Positions 1 to 6,152 of a stretch of 18,827 nt of DNA are shown here, piece by piece; positions within the stretch are counted from its first letter, which is position 1, and the number at the start of each line of letters is the position of its first letter. The notes under the pieces are model-generated. The model searched no databases, was not told where the DNA came from, and saw only the letters and a program-made list of their open reading frames with translations. This stretch comes from an uncultured Lachnospiraceae bacterium (GTDB taxonomy: Bacteria > Bacillota > Clostridia > Lachnospirales > Lachnospiraceae). The position numbers were made by a program, and so were the translations under genes. The DNA is taken from contig CALDLG010000124.1 in NCBI GenBank assembly GCA_937910785.1, forward strand, positions 1-18,827. Direction: 5' to 3'.

Positions 1-53
1 TCTGCCAATAAGAGTTTTATGCCACACCTTTTGGCACCTGAACGCTATGATAC

Positions 54-99
54 AAAAAGCTTTTCTCAGGCGGCTTTCTTCCTGCCTGAGAAAAGCTTT
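54..99 (-). terminator. Rho-independent terminator of the alarmone synthetase gene
   Basis: A perfect 16-bp inverted repeat (56-71 with 84-99) encloses a 12-nt loop. Read on the minus strand the hairpin is followed by five T residues (54-58). It lies about 105 bp past the stop of the minus-strand synthetase gene, with the minisatellite in between. On the plus strand there is no comparable T tract, so it should act on minus-strand transcripts. The remaining bases 1-53 show no gene; a short TGCCA/TGGCA inverted repeat near 20-37 is too weak to call. Confidence 0.85.
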
Positions 100-112
100 A
101 AGCATTTCCTGC

Positions 113-240
113 GTCTGCTGATCTATACCGATCTTTCTTCCTATGTCTGTTGATCTATACTGATCTCTCTTCCTATGTCTGCTGATTTATACTGATCTTT
201 CTTCCTATGTCTGCTGATACATACTGATCTCTATCTTTTT
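113..240. repeat. 32-bp minisatellite, four tandem copies over a gene end
   Basis: Four head-to-tail 32-bp units occupy 113-144, 145-176, 177-208 and 209-240. The first three differ from one another at only two to three positions. The fourth, which lies inside the synthetase coding region, differs mainly in its last ten bases. The stop codon of the synthetase (205-207) falls in the third unit, so the extra copies are downstream of the stop on the minus strand. A period of 32 is not a multiple of three, so copy number changes reaching into the gene would shift the frame. Confidence 0.9.
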
Positions 241-816
241 CAGCTCTTCCGCAAAACCTTTCAAAATCAACCGCTTTTCATCCGATACTTCCTGATTCTT
301 TCCGTTCTTATAGCAGATCCTGTGCTCCATACTCGCCCAGAAATCCATCGATATCGTCCGAATCTGAACCTCCACCGGATAATACTGGGTCTCCTCCAGC
401 GTATAAACAGGAACGCCTACCACGATGTGATAACTTTTATAGCCGTTCTCTTTCGGATTCTTCACATAATCCCGTTCCCGGATCACCAGAATACCGGTCT
501 GCTTGCGAATCGCCGAAACAACGCTGTAAATATCATCCTCAAAATAGCAGATCACTCTGATGCCGGCAATATCGGTCAGTTCATCCCGCGCCACTGTTGC
601 GGATATCGGCAGTTTCTTCTTTTCCAGCTTCTTCATAATACTGGGTTTGCTTTTAATCCTCTGTTGAATATTATGTATCGGATATTCTCTGCTCCTGCTT
701 CGATACTCCGCGTTCAGGCTGTCGAGTCGAATCTGTATGATGGTAAGCGCTTCTTCATATGGTTTAATCAGGCTGTCATATTCTTCCTGTGAGATTCCTG
801 TCACTTCTTCGTTCAA
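205..816 (-). CDS. Small alarmone synthetase, (p)ppGpp synthetase family (RelA/SpoT synthetase domain only)
   Basis: The 203-residue product has the size and motifs of stand-alone RelP/RelQ-type synthetases, which transfer pyrophosphate from ATP to GDP or GTP to make (p)ppGpp in the cytoplasm. Visible landmarks are a basic RIKSKPSI segment (Arg53 onward) for ATP phosphates, the metal-binding Asp82 in TDIAGIRV, GYKSYH (Tyr126 for guanine stacking, His130), and Glu149 in VEVQIRT. No hydrolase, TGS or ACT domain is present, so this is not the long bifunctional Rel. The start is a TTG at 816, preceded by GGGG about 8 nt upstream; in-frame stops TAA and TGA lie just before, so no longer version exists. 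It has its own promoter (TTGACA-N17-TATCTT), is divergent from grcA, and ends in a minisatellite and a strong terminator. I cannot decide between the RelP and RelQ subclasses. Confidence 0.9.
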   Translation of the reverse strand: MNEEVTGISQEEYDSLIKPYEEALTIIQIRLDSLNAEYRSRSREYPIHNIQQRIKSKPSIMKKLEKKKLPISATVARDELTDIAGIRVICYFEDDIYSVVSAIRKQTGILVIRERDYVKNPKENGYKSYHIVVGVPVYTLEETQYYPVEVQIRTISMDFWASMEHRICYKNGKNQEVSDEKRLILKGFAEELKKIEISMYQQT

Positions 817-851
817 TGCTATTACCCCGTTTCATTACACTTGTCTGTTTC

Positions 852-880
852 AAGATACCTAAATTGTTCCCTTTTGTCAA
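852..880 (-). promoter_or_regulatory. Sigma-A promoter of the alarmone synthetase gene
   Basis: On the minus strand, TTGACA (875-880) is separated by exactly 17 nt from TATCTT (852-857). Transcription would start near 845, giving a leader of about 29 nt. The -35 matches consensus perfectly and the -10 matches at four of six positions. Confidence 0.65.
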
Positions 881-935
881 TCATTTCCACACATATTTAA
901 GATTTTTCACAATTTTTTCATAGAAATTACCGGAA

Positions 936-953
936 TGTATTTCATAAAATACA
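936..953. promoter_or_regulatory. Candidate operator palindrome upstream of grcA
   Basis: TGTATTTCATAAAATACA is an 18-bp near-perfect palindrome, with eight of nine half-site positions complementary. Its centre is about 62 bp upstream of the predicted grcA transcription start. That distance is typical of class I activation by CRP/FNR-family regulators. The sequence is not a standard FNR (TTGAT-N4-ATCAA) or Rex site, so the regulator is unknown. It also lies upstream of the divergent synthetase promoter. Confidence 0.4.
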
Positions 954-972
954 ATTTATTTTTAAATTAATA

Positions 973-1000
973 TAGACATTCTTATAAAATGTGGTATGAT
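973..1000 (+). promoter_or_regulatory. Promoter of grcA
   Basis: TAGACA (973-978), 16-nt spacer, TATGAT (995-1000). The predicted start near 1007 leaves a 50-nt leader before the ATG at 1057. The region between the divergent promoters is strongly AT-rich. Confidence 0.6.
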
Positions 1001-1056
1001 ATAAACAGAAACAGTAATGATTACTATTTTTATTATAAAACAGGAGGGACAATATT

Positions 1057-1302
1057 ATGGCACAGAACAACACAGCACAGGTTGACAACCTGGTATCTTT
1101 ATTGGATGGATACGCAACAAAGGGCGGTCATCATCTGAACGTAAACGTATTGAACCGCGACACGCTTCTGGACGCTCAGAAACATCCTGAGAATTATCCT
1201 CAGCTGACAATTCGCGTTTCCGGCTACGCGGTGAATTTCATCAAACTGACACCGGAACAGCAGGCAGATGTTATCAGCCGTACCTTCCACGAAAGCATCT
1301 GA
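1057..1302 (+). CDS. grcA: Stand-alone glycyl-radical domain protein (GrcA/YfiD-like)
   Basis: The 81-residue product is essentially the C-terminal glycyl-radical domain of pyruvate formate-lyase. It contains TIRVSGYAV, matching the glycyl-radical signature, with the predicted radical at Gly56. This is followed by NFIKLTPEQQADVISRTFHESI, which parallels the PFL C-terminus. It lacks the PFL barrel and the catalytic CC pair. In Escherichia coli the related 127-residue YfiD (GrcA) replaces the damaged radical domain of oxygen-cleaved PFL and is activated by PflA; the same role is inferred here. This version is shorter because the N-terminal region is reduced to about 45 residues. A strong AGGAGG (1042-1047) sits 9 nt before the ATG. 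It is the only clear plus-strand gene, monocistronic, with its own promoter, an upstream palindrome and a downstream terminator. No PFL or activase gene is in the window. Confidence 0.88.
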   Translation: MAQNNTAQVDNLVSLLDGYATKGGHHLNVNVLNRDTLLDAQKHPENYPQLTIRVSGYAVNFIKLTPEQQADVISRTFHESI

Positions 1303-1392
1303 TTTTGACCAGTTTAATATTTGGCAATTTACCATTACAAAACAAAATGCCTTCGGCATTATGTTAAATCTTTGCCAGATTTTCTATTGTAT

Positions 1393-1424
1393 AAAAGAAC
1401 CGGCTCACATGAACCGGTTCTTTT
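1393..1424 (+). terminator. Bidirectional terminator between grcA and pnp
   Basis: An 11-bp stem (1393-1403 with 1414-1424) with a 10-nt loop has A residues on its left flank and T residues on its right flank. It can therefore stop grcA transcripts on the plus strand and pnp transcripts on the minus strand. A smaller hairpin with a three-base loop (AATGCC/GGCATT, about 1347-1361) lies upstream of it on the grcA side. Confidence 0.85.
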
Positions 1425-1449
1425 GTATCTTTCAGACTTTCTTTTGTGG

Positions 1450-1489
1450 ATTCCGGGCCCCGGCCTTCTCTTACCTCCGGTCCCGGAAT
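1450..1489. other. GC-rich hairpin just past the pnp stop
   Basis: A long, slightly imperfect inverted repeat (about 1450-1464 with 1477-1489) lies 17 bp beyond the pnp stop on the minus strand. No T tract follows on the minus strand; four T residues follow on the plus strand. It may be a 3'-end stabiliser of the pnp mRNA or a second, plus-strand stop for grcA read-through. Confidence 0.5.
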
Positions 1490-1505
1490 TTTGCTCTGCG
1501 GCATC

Positions 1506-3596
1506 TTAAATCTGTGCCACGTCCTTCATCGAGAAGCTGATACGTCCCATCTTGTCTTTTCCAAGGCAGACAACGGTAACCTTATCTCCAAGCGTCAGAA
1601 CATCTTCCACATGATTGATTCTCTCCCGCGCAATCTTGGAGATGTGAACCATGCCCTCCTTACCCGGCGCGAACTCGATAAAGGCGCCGAACTCCTTGAT
1701 GCTGACAACGGTCCCCTTGAAGATCTGCCCTTCTTCAAAATCCGTCACGATGATTTTAACCATCTCAACAGCCTTGTCCATCATCTCTTTATCGGTACCG
1801 CATACGGATACCTGGCCATCATCCGTAATATCGATCTTAACGCCCGTACGTGCGATAATTTCATTGATTGTCTTGCCGCGCTGTCCAACCACATCGCCGA
1901 TCTTCTCCGGATCAATCTGAATGGAAATGATCTTGGGCGCATATTTTCCGACTTCTTTTCTCGGCTCTGCGATGGCGGGAACCATGCAGTTTGCCATGAT
2001 AAATTCTCTCGCATCGCGGCATCTTGCGATCGCACCTTCCACAATGGGTCTTGTCAGACCGTGGATCTTGATATCCATCTGAATCGCGGTAATTCCATCG
2101 TGTGTACCGGTCACCTTGAAATCCATGTCACCGAAGAAATCTTCCAGCCCCTGAATATCCGTAAGTAATACGAAATCATCATCCGTATCCCCTGTTACGA
2201 GTCCGCAGGAAATACCGGCAACCATCTTCCTGATCGGCACGCCTGCCGCCATCAGAGACATACAGGATGCACAGGTAGAAGCCATCGACGTGGACCCGTT
2301 GGACTCAAAGGTTTCGGATACGGTACGGATTGCATACGGAAATTCTTCCTCGGAAGGAAGAACCGGAATCAGCGCACGCTCCGCAAGCGCACCATGTCCG
2401 ATCTCTCTTCTTCCCGGCCCGCGGCTTACTTTCGTCTCGCCTACGGAATAGGACGGGAAATTATAATGATGCATGTATCTCTTCGCCGTTACGTTTTCAT
2501 CCAGTCCGTCCACTCTCTGCACTTCCGACAAAGGCGCCAGCGTACATACATTACAGATCTGAGTCTGTCCACGCGTGAACATCGCGGAACCATGCACTCT
2601 CGGAATGATGTCTACCTCCGCCGCCAGAGGACGAATCTGTGTCATCTCACGCCCGTCAGGACGTTTATGGTCCTTCAGAATCATTTTGCGCACAGTCTTC
2701 TTCTGATACTGATAAACGGCTTCTCCGAGAACCGCCAGATATTCTTCGTTTTCGGCAAAAGCCTCTTCCAGCTTCGCCGTAATATTTCTGATATTTTCTT
2801 CCCGCACCTGCTTTTCATCGGTAAAGACTGCCGTTTCCATTTCCTCCGGCGTTACAATCTTCTTCATTTCCTCAAAAAGCGCTTCGGGAATTGCGCAGCT
2901 CTCATATGCGTGCTTCGGCTTTCCGACCTCCGCAACGATCTGATTGATAAATGCGATGATCGTCTGATTGATCTCGTGCGCCTTATAAATCGCCTCGATT
3001 ATTTTCGCCTCCGGCACCTCGTTCGCACCGGCCTCGATCATGATTACCTTCTCCGCGGTGGATGCGACAGTCATCTTCAGATCACCCTTATCCCACTGCT
3101 CCTGAGAGGGATTGACGATAAACTCTCCATCCATCATTCCCATCTGTGTCATCGCACAGGGACCGTCAAACGGGATATCTGAAATGCTCGTAGCGATCGC
3201 CGTACCGAGCATTGCCACGAGTTCCGGACGGCATGCAGGATCAACGCTCATAACCATATTGTTCAAAGTAACATCATTTCTGTAATCCTTCGGGAATAAC
3301 GGACGCATCGGTCTGTCGATAACACGGCTCGTCAGAACCGCATTCTCCGACGCCTTGCCTTCTCTCTTGTTAAAGCCGCCCGGAATTTTTCCTACGGCAT
3401 ACAGTTTTTCTTCATACTCTACGCTGCAAGGGAAAAAGTCGATTCCTTCTCTCGGTTTCTCCGATGCCGTTGCGGTTGACAATACGGTCGTTTCACCGTA
3501 CTGCATGAATGCGCAGCCATTCGCCTGTTTGCCGACTCTTCCGATATCGACGCGAAGGGTACGGCCGGCAAGTTCCAGTGTGTAACTCTTATACAT
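1506..3596 (-). CDS. pnp: Polyribonucleotide nucleotidyltransferase (PNPase)
   Basis: PNPase degrades RNA 3' to 5' with phosphate, releasing nucleoside diphosphates, and can also add tails; it works as a cytoplasmic trimer. The 696-residue product has the full family layout: RNase PH domain 1, a helical linker, RNase PH domain 2 with the metal-binding acidic motif GLEDFFGDMDFK near residues 480-492, a KH domain (GxxG loop as GQRG near 569) and a C-terminal S1 domain (about 625-694, ending KMGRISFSMKDV). The start is placed at the second ATG (3596). The AAAGGAG at 3605-3611 is 8 nt from it but only 2 nt from the in-frame ATG at 3602, and homologues begin MYKS. It lies downstream of rpsO as in many bacteria, but a strong terminator separates them. 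Its own promoter is not obvious; TATAAC preceded by TTATCC at 17 nt in 3660-3720 is a weak candidate. Confidence 0.97.
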   Translation of the reverse strand: MYKSYTLELAGRTLRVDIGRVGKQANGCAFMQYGETTVLSTATASEKPREGIDFFPCSVEYEEKLYAVGKIPGGFNKREGKASENAVLTSRVIDRPMRPLFPKDYRNDVTLNNMVMSVDPACRPELVAMLGTAIATSISDIPFDGPCAMTQMGMMDGEFIVNPSQEQWDKGDLKMTVASTAEKVIMIEAGANEVPEAKIIEAIYKAHEINQTIIAFINQIVAEVGKPKHAYESCAIPEALFEEMKKIVTPEEMETAVFTDEKQVREENIRNITAKLEEAFAENEEYLAVLGEAVYQYQKKTVRKMILKDHKRPDGREMTQIRPLAAEVDIIPRVHGSAMFTRGQTQICNVCTLAPLSEVQRVDGLDENVTAKRYMHHYNFPSYSVGETKVSRGPGRREIGHGALAERALIPVLPSEEEFPYAIRTVSETFESNGSTSMASTCASCMSLMAAGVPIRKMVAGISCGLVTGDTDDDFVLLTDIQGLEDFFGDMDFKVTGTHDGITAIQMDIKIHGLTRPIVEGAIARCRDAREFIMANCMVPAIAEPRKEVGKYAPKIISIQIDPEKIGDVVGQRGKTINEIIARTGVKIDITDDGQVSVCGTDKEMMDKAVEMVKIIVTDFEEGQIFKGTVVSIKEFGAFIEFAPGKEGMVHISKIARERINHVEDVLTLGDKVTVVCLGKDKMGRISFSMKDVAQI

Positions 3597-3604
3597 AGCC
3601 ATCT

Positions 3605-3611
3605 CTCCTTT
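3605..3611 (-). promoter_or_regulatory. Ribosome binding site that decides the pnp start
   Basis: AAAGGAG on the minus strand. Its 8-nt distance to the ATG at 3596 is optimal; the 2-nt distance to the ATG at 3602 is too short. The gap upstream to the rpsO terminator holds a small GGCA/TGCC hairpin but no gene. Confidence 0.75.
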
Positions 3612-3736
3612 GAAAAATATATTTCAGGCAGAAGATGCCGAAACTACAGATATATCCATAATGCGGCAGACACCGCTGTTATACACATATCTGTGGTCTC
3701 GGATAATTCTTCCGCCCGGTTTCACATTGTTTGCAG

Positions 3737-3790
3737 AAAAAAAGGAAAGGCGGAAAAGCCGGCATTTCCCCGGCCCAATCCCCGCCTTTT
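3737..3790 (-). terminator. Terminator after rpsO
   Basis: On the minus strand AAAGGCGG and CCGCCTTT (3782-3789 with 3746-3753) form an outer stem enclosing an inner GCCGG/CCGGC hairpin. A T-rich tract follows, with seven T at 3737-3743. It begins 7 bp past the rpsO stop. It should reduce read-through from rpsO into pnp. Confidence 0.85.
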
Positions 3791-3796
3791 CGTTTT

Positions 3797-4063
3797 TTAC
3801 TTTCTGAGTCCCAGTCTCTCAATCAGAGAACGATATCTCTCGATATCCTTATCTTTCAGATAAGCAAGCAGACCTCTTCTCTGACCTACCATTTTCAGAA
3901 GTCCTCTTCTGGAATGGTGATCCTTCGGATTCTGCTTCAAATGCTCGGTAAGCTCCTGAATTCTTGCTGTCAGAACCGCTACCTGAACCTCCGGTGAACC
4001 TGTGTCGCCTTCCGATCTCGCATACTCTTTGATAATTGTAGTTTTCTTTTCTTTGGAAATCAT
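3797..4063 (-). CDS. rpsO: 30S ribosomal protein S15
   Basis: S15 binds the 16S rRNA three-way junction early in assembly of the 30S platform. The 88-residue product has the normal family length and typical segments: ARSEGDTGSPEVQVAVLTARI, LKQNPKDHHSRRGL, and MVGQRRGLLAYLKDKDIERYRSLIERLGLRK at the C-terminus. The start at 4063 is chosen because AAAGGAG lies 5 nt upstream and the protein then matches the family. The frame stays open for 35 further codons upstream, but those codons fall in the leader and do not resemble S15. It has its own promoter (4184-4212), a structured leader and a terminator, so it appears monocistronic. Confidence 0.97.
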   Translation of the reverse strand: MISKEKKTTIIKEYARSEGDTGSPEVQVAVLTARIQELTEHLKQNPKDHHSRRGLLKMVGQRRGLLAYLKDKDIERYRSLIERLGLRK

Positions 4064-4177
4064 ATTTTCTCCTTTCTTCCCAGACAGTCCTATAATTGGA
4101 TTCCTCTGGCTGTCAATGCCGGATGCTAAGAGCGGGTTGGAGTCATCCCTGCTCTGAGTATCGGTCAAAATTCATAC
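4064..4177 (-). promoter_or_regulatory. Structured rpsO leader, candidate S15 autoregulatory RNA
   Basis: From the predicted start near 4177 to the rpsO ATG the leader is about 114 nt. It holds one strong hairpin (about 4126-4158, core GAGC-A-GGG with CCCGCTC) and a second (CCAGA with TCTGG, 4080-4109) ending about 4 nt before the ribosome binding site. S15 is known to repress its own mRNA in several bacteria through different leader folds. The autoregulatory role here is inferred from location and structure only. Confidence 0.45.
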
Positions 4178-4183
4178 TTGATT

Positions 4184-4212
4184 ATTCTACCATATCGCCG
4201 TCAGCTTGGCAA
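4184..4212 (-). promoter_or_regulatory. Sigma-A promoter of rpsO
   Basis: On the minus strand TTGCCA (4207-4212), a 17-nt spacer, then TAGAAT (4184-4189). Both hexamers match consensus at five of six positions. Confidence 0.75.
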
Positions 4213-4223
4213 GATACAATTTT

Positions 4224-4283
4224 CCGCAATTTGTGTAATTGTGTAATCGCGGTTTAAGCAATCATTCGGTTTGAGTAATTCAT
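4224..4283. repeat. Short nested repeats upstream of the rpsO promoter
   Basis: CCGCAATT (4224-4231) and AATCGCGG (4245-4252) form an inverted repeat with one mismatch, enclosing two copies of an eight-base GTGTAATT-type repeat. Directly after are two 17-bp copies (4250-4266 and 4267-4283) of a CGGTTT-start repeat, identical at about 13 positions. The rest of 4064-4373 holds the rpsO leader and promoter and, at 4284-4373, nothing I can recognise apart from a weak ATTGC/GCAAT hairpin past the membrane-protein stop. Confidence 0.55.
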
Positions 4284-4373
4284 CACAATCATCCAAATAC
4301 CATAATTTTAAAATTTCGCCGGTCATTTCCCACCATTGCGCAGTCTTCTGCAATTTACCGTAATTCCCGCCAT

Positions 4374-5984
4374 TTAATACTCCATGTTGGAGAAATTATA
4401 AGCGGAACTGTAAATCGAATAATTTCCGATCTGCGTTTCGAAACGCAGGTCCTTTTCATGCAGCTTCAAAAACTCCGCAAAGTTTTCCATTTCTGCCTCC
4501 GGCACGATATAGGCCGTCCTTTCCTCATACGGAACATTCGGCACATACCAGTCGGAACTGCTCAGCCATCTGCATACATTCATCCTGTCAAGTGAGGCGA
4601 CCGCCGCCACCCTGACCCGTCCGTTCGAGAGAACCGTCAGATTATTGGCATGGTGAAAAGTCGAATAGCCGGTTTGAAAACCGTTCTCCTCCAGATATTG
4701 CGCTATCTCATATTCTCTGCTCTGCGGCGGCTCTTCCGTCTTCACAATCGGTATATAAATGGAAAACAGATTGGAAACTACAATTACCGCAACAACCGCC
4801 GCAAGAAGCAGTTCCACGGCCTTCGACAGATGTCTCTTTCGCAGCGTGCGAAGTCTGATAAATGCCAGCACTGCCGCCATTGCAAATGCATAAGTAAGCA
4901 TAAAATAATATCTTTCCGTTGTTTCAAAGGTTGTGAACGCCATCATCAGAGCCGTAATGACGGGAGATGCGCAGATGATCAGAAAAGACCACTCAGCCGC
5001 CCCGATTGTTTCTTTTCGGAACATTCGCAGCGCAATATCCACTCCCAGTAAAATTATGACACACAGCAGAAAAACAAGCGCCGCCTTTTCCAACGGATTG
5101 GCTGCCTCCAGTCCCACTGCCGTTATCATATTCGGTACAACTTCCGTAAACAGTTTCTGAAACCCTTTTCTGATATTCCTCGAAAGCTCCTGATCAATCG
5201 ATACCGGGAAAAGCGTTCCGAGGAAATTGAGAAGCAGCAGACAAACCACCCACAAACTGACAAGCCTGTCCGTTTTGTCCGCCTTCTCCTTACAATAAAT
5301 CCGATACAGATTCCGGATCACTTCCATACCGAACAACGGTCCGTAAAAAACAAGCATACCCCTTACGCCCTGCATGCCGAGTCCAAACGCCAGAAGCGTG
5401 CACAGCACAAGCATACCCCGCCTGATTTTCTTTTCCCGAAGCGCCTCCGCGTAAACGCCCATTGTCAAAAACAGATTGACCACATGAATTGCATAATAAC
5501 AGGCAAATAAGTACAGCATTTCCAAAAAGTCGAACAGCACGGGAACCGCCAGTCCCATCAGGATAAACAGCAGATTTTCCCACAGCTTCCAGCCAAGAGA
5601 TTTTCCAAAATAGAACATGCTGCATACAATAAGCAGCGTCATCACACAGCAGGCCAGCCCCATGGACAGTACCATATTGTGCGTCATCCCATAAAAAAGA
5701 GCGGCAAAATTCAGCGGTCCGATAATTCTCGCCTCCGTTGAAATATACCAGGTCTCCGGAACAATCTGTTTGTTGAGCCATATTTCCTTCCCCAGAACCA
5801 CCTCGGAAGATATATCGGCATCCAGACGATAAGTAAAATGAAAAACATTGGTTACAACAATCATAAGCAAAAATACGACGATTCCAACTGCAAGAAGCCC
5901 TGTAACCGGCTTTTCCATCTGATTCCATACACTTGCTCCATATTCTTTTCTTTCCGAATTCCTGACTTCGACAATATCGCTCAT
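4374..5984 (-). CDS. Polytopic membrane protein, GT-C glycosyltransferase-like, function unknown
   Basis: The 536-residue product begins with a short charged cytoplasmic segment (MSDIVEVRNSERKE). About ten to eleven hydrophobic spans follow between residues 25 and 415, then a soluble C-terminal part of about 120 residues. The loop after the first span carries acidic residues (LDADISSE) and the sequence WYISTEARIIG. An acidic first outer loop followed by many spans and a soluble tail is the general layout of GT-C-fold glycosyltransferases that use lipid-linked sugars. No diagnostic motif is recognised, so the enzyme role is only suggested. The start at 5984 is preferred because GGGAG lies 5 nt upstream; an in-frame ATG at 6008 has a poorer site. 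The gene has its own promoter and no partner in an operon. No clear T-rich terminator follows the stop. Confidence 0.85.
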   Translation of the reverse strand: MSDIVEVRNSERKEYGASVWNQMEKPVTGLLAVGIVVFLLMIVVTNVFHFTYRLDADISSEVVLGKEIWLNKQIVPETWYISTEARIIGPLNFAALFYGMTHNMVLSMGLACCVMTLLIVCSMFYFGKSLGWKLWENLLFILMGLAVPVLFDFLEMLYLFACYYAIHVVNLFLTMGVYAEALREKKIRRGMLVLCTLLAFGLGMQGVRGMLVFYGPLFGMEVIRNLYRIYCKEKADKTDRLVSLWVVCLLLLNFLGTLFPVSIDQELSRNIRKGFQKLFTEVVPNMITAVGLEAANPLEKAALVFLLCVIILLGVDIALRMFRKETIGAAEWSFLIICASPVITALMMAFTTFETTERYYFMLTYAFAMAAVLAFIRLRTLRKRHLSKAVELLLAAVVAVIVVSNLFSIYIPIVKTEEPPQSREYEIAQYLEENGFQTGYSTFHHANNLTVLSNGRVRVAAVASLDRMNVCRWLSSSDWYVPNVPYEERTAYIVPEAEMENFAEFLKLHEKDLRFETQIGNYSIYSSAYNFSNMEY

Positions 5985-6058
5985 TCTTACTCCCATCGGC
6001 CTGCCCATGCAGGCGCTTTCCCAATTCTTTTTCCTTATTTTTCCTGTTTTCAGTCTCT

Positions 6059-6087
6059 ATTATACATGCTGACGCCGGCCAAAACAA
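6059..6087 (-). promoter_or_regulatory. Promoter of the membrane-protein gene
   Basis: On the minus strand TTGTTT (6082-6087), 17-nt spacer, then a perfect TATAAT (6059-6064). The -35 overlaps two bases of the upstream terminator stem. The predicted leader is about 70 nt. Confidence 0.65.
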
Positions 6088-6113
6088 TAAAAAGCGCATC
6101 AGCGCTTTTTATT
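6086..6113 (-). terminator. Terminator of the NlpC/P60 gene
   Basis: A perfect 12-bp stem (AATAAAAAGCGC with its complement, 6086-6097 and 6102-6113) encloses the tetraloop ATCA. The A/T ends give U tracts in either direction. It lies 40 bp past the stop of the minus-strand hydrolase gene. Confidence 0.9.
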
Positions 6114-6152
6114 AATATAAATACCGTATGTTATTATAATGAAAGAAGAATG

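Noticed and set aside
113..240. CRISPR array
   Set aside because: The repeats are directly abutting with no spacers, and no cas gene is present.
1446..3182. Plus-strand open frames opposite pnp
   Set aside because: No recognisable protein features, and they lie wholly inside a convincing PNPase gene on the other strand.
4064..4168. 35-codon N-terminal extension of S15
   Set aside because: The extension is not S15-like, falls in the structured leader, and the internal ATG at 4063 has the good ribosome binding site.
4232..4247. Second WalR box (two TGTAAT copies)
   Set aside because: The half sites are only 2 nt apart, not the required 5.
5290..6099. Overlapping 269-codon minus-strand frame across the membrane-protein gene
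   Set aside because: It is a frame shadow of the membrane protein with no coherent hydrophobic pattern or family motif.
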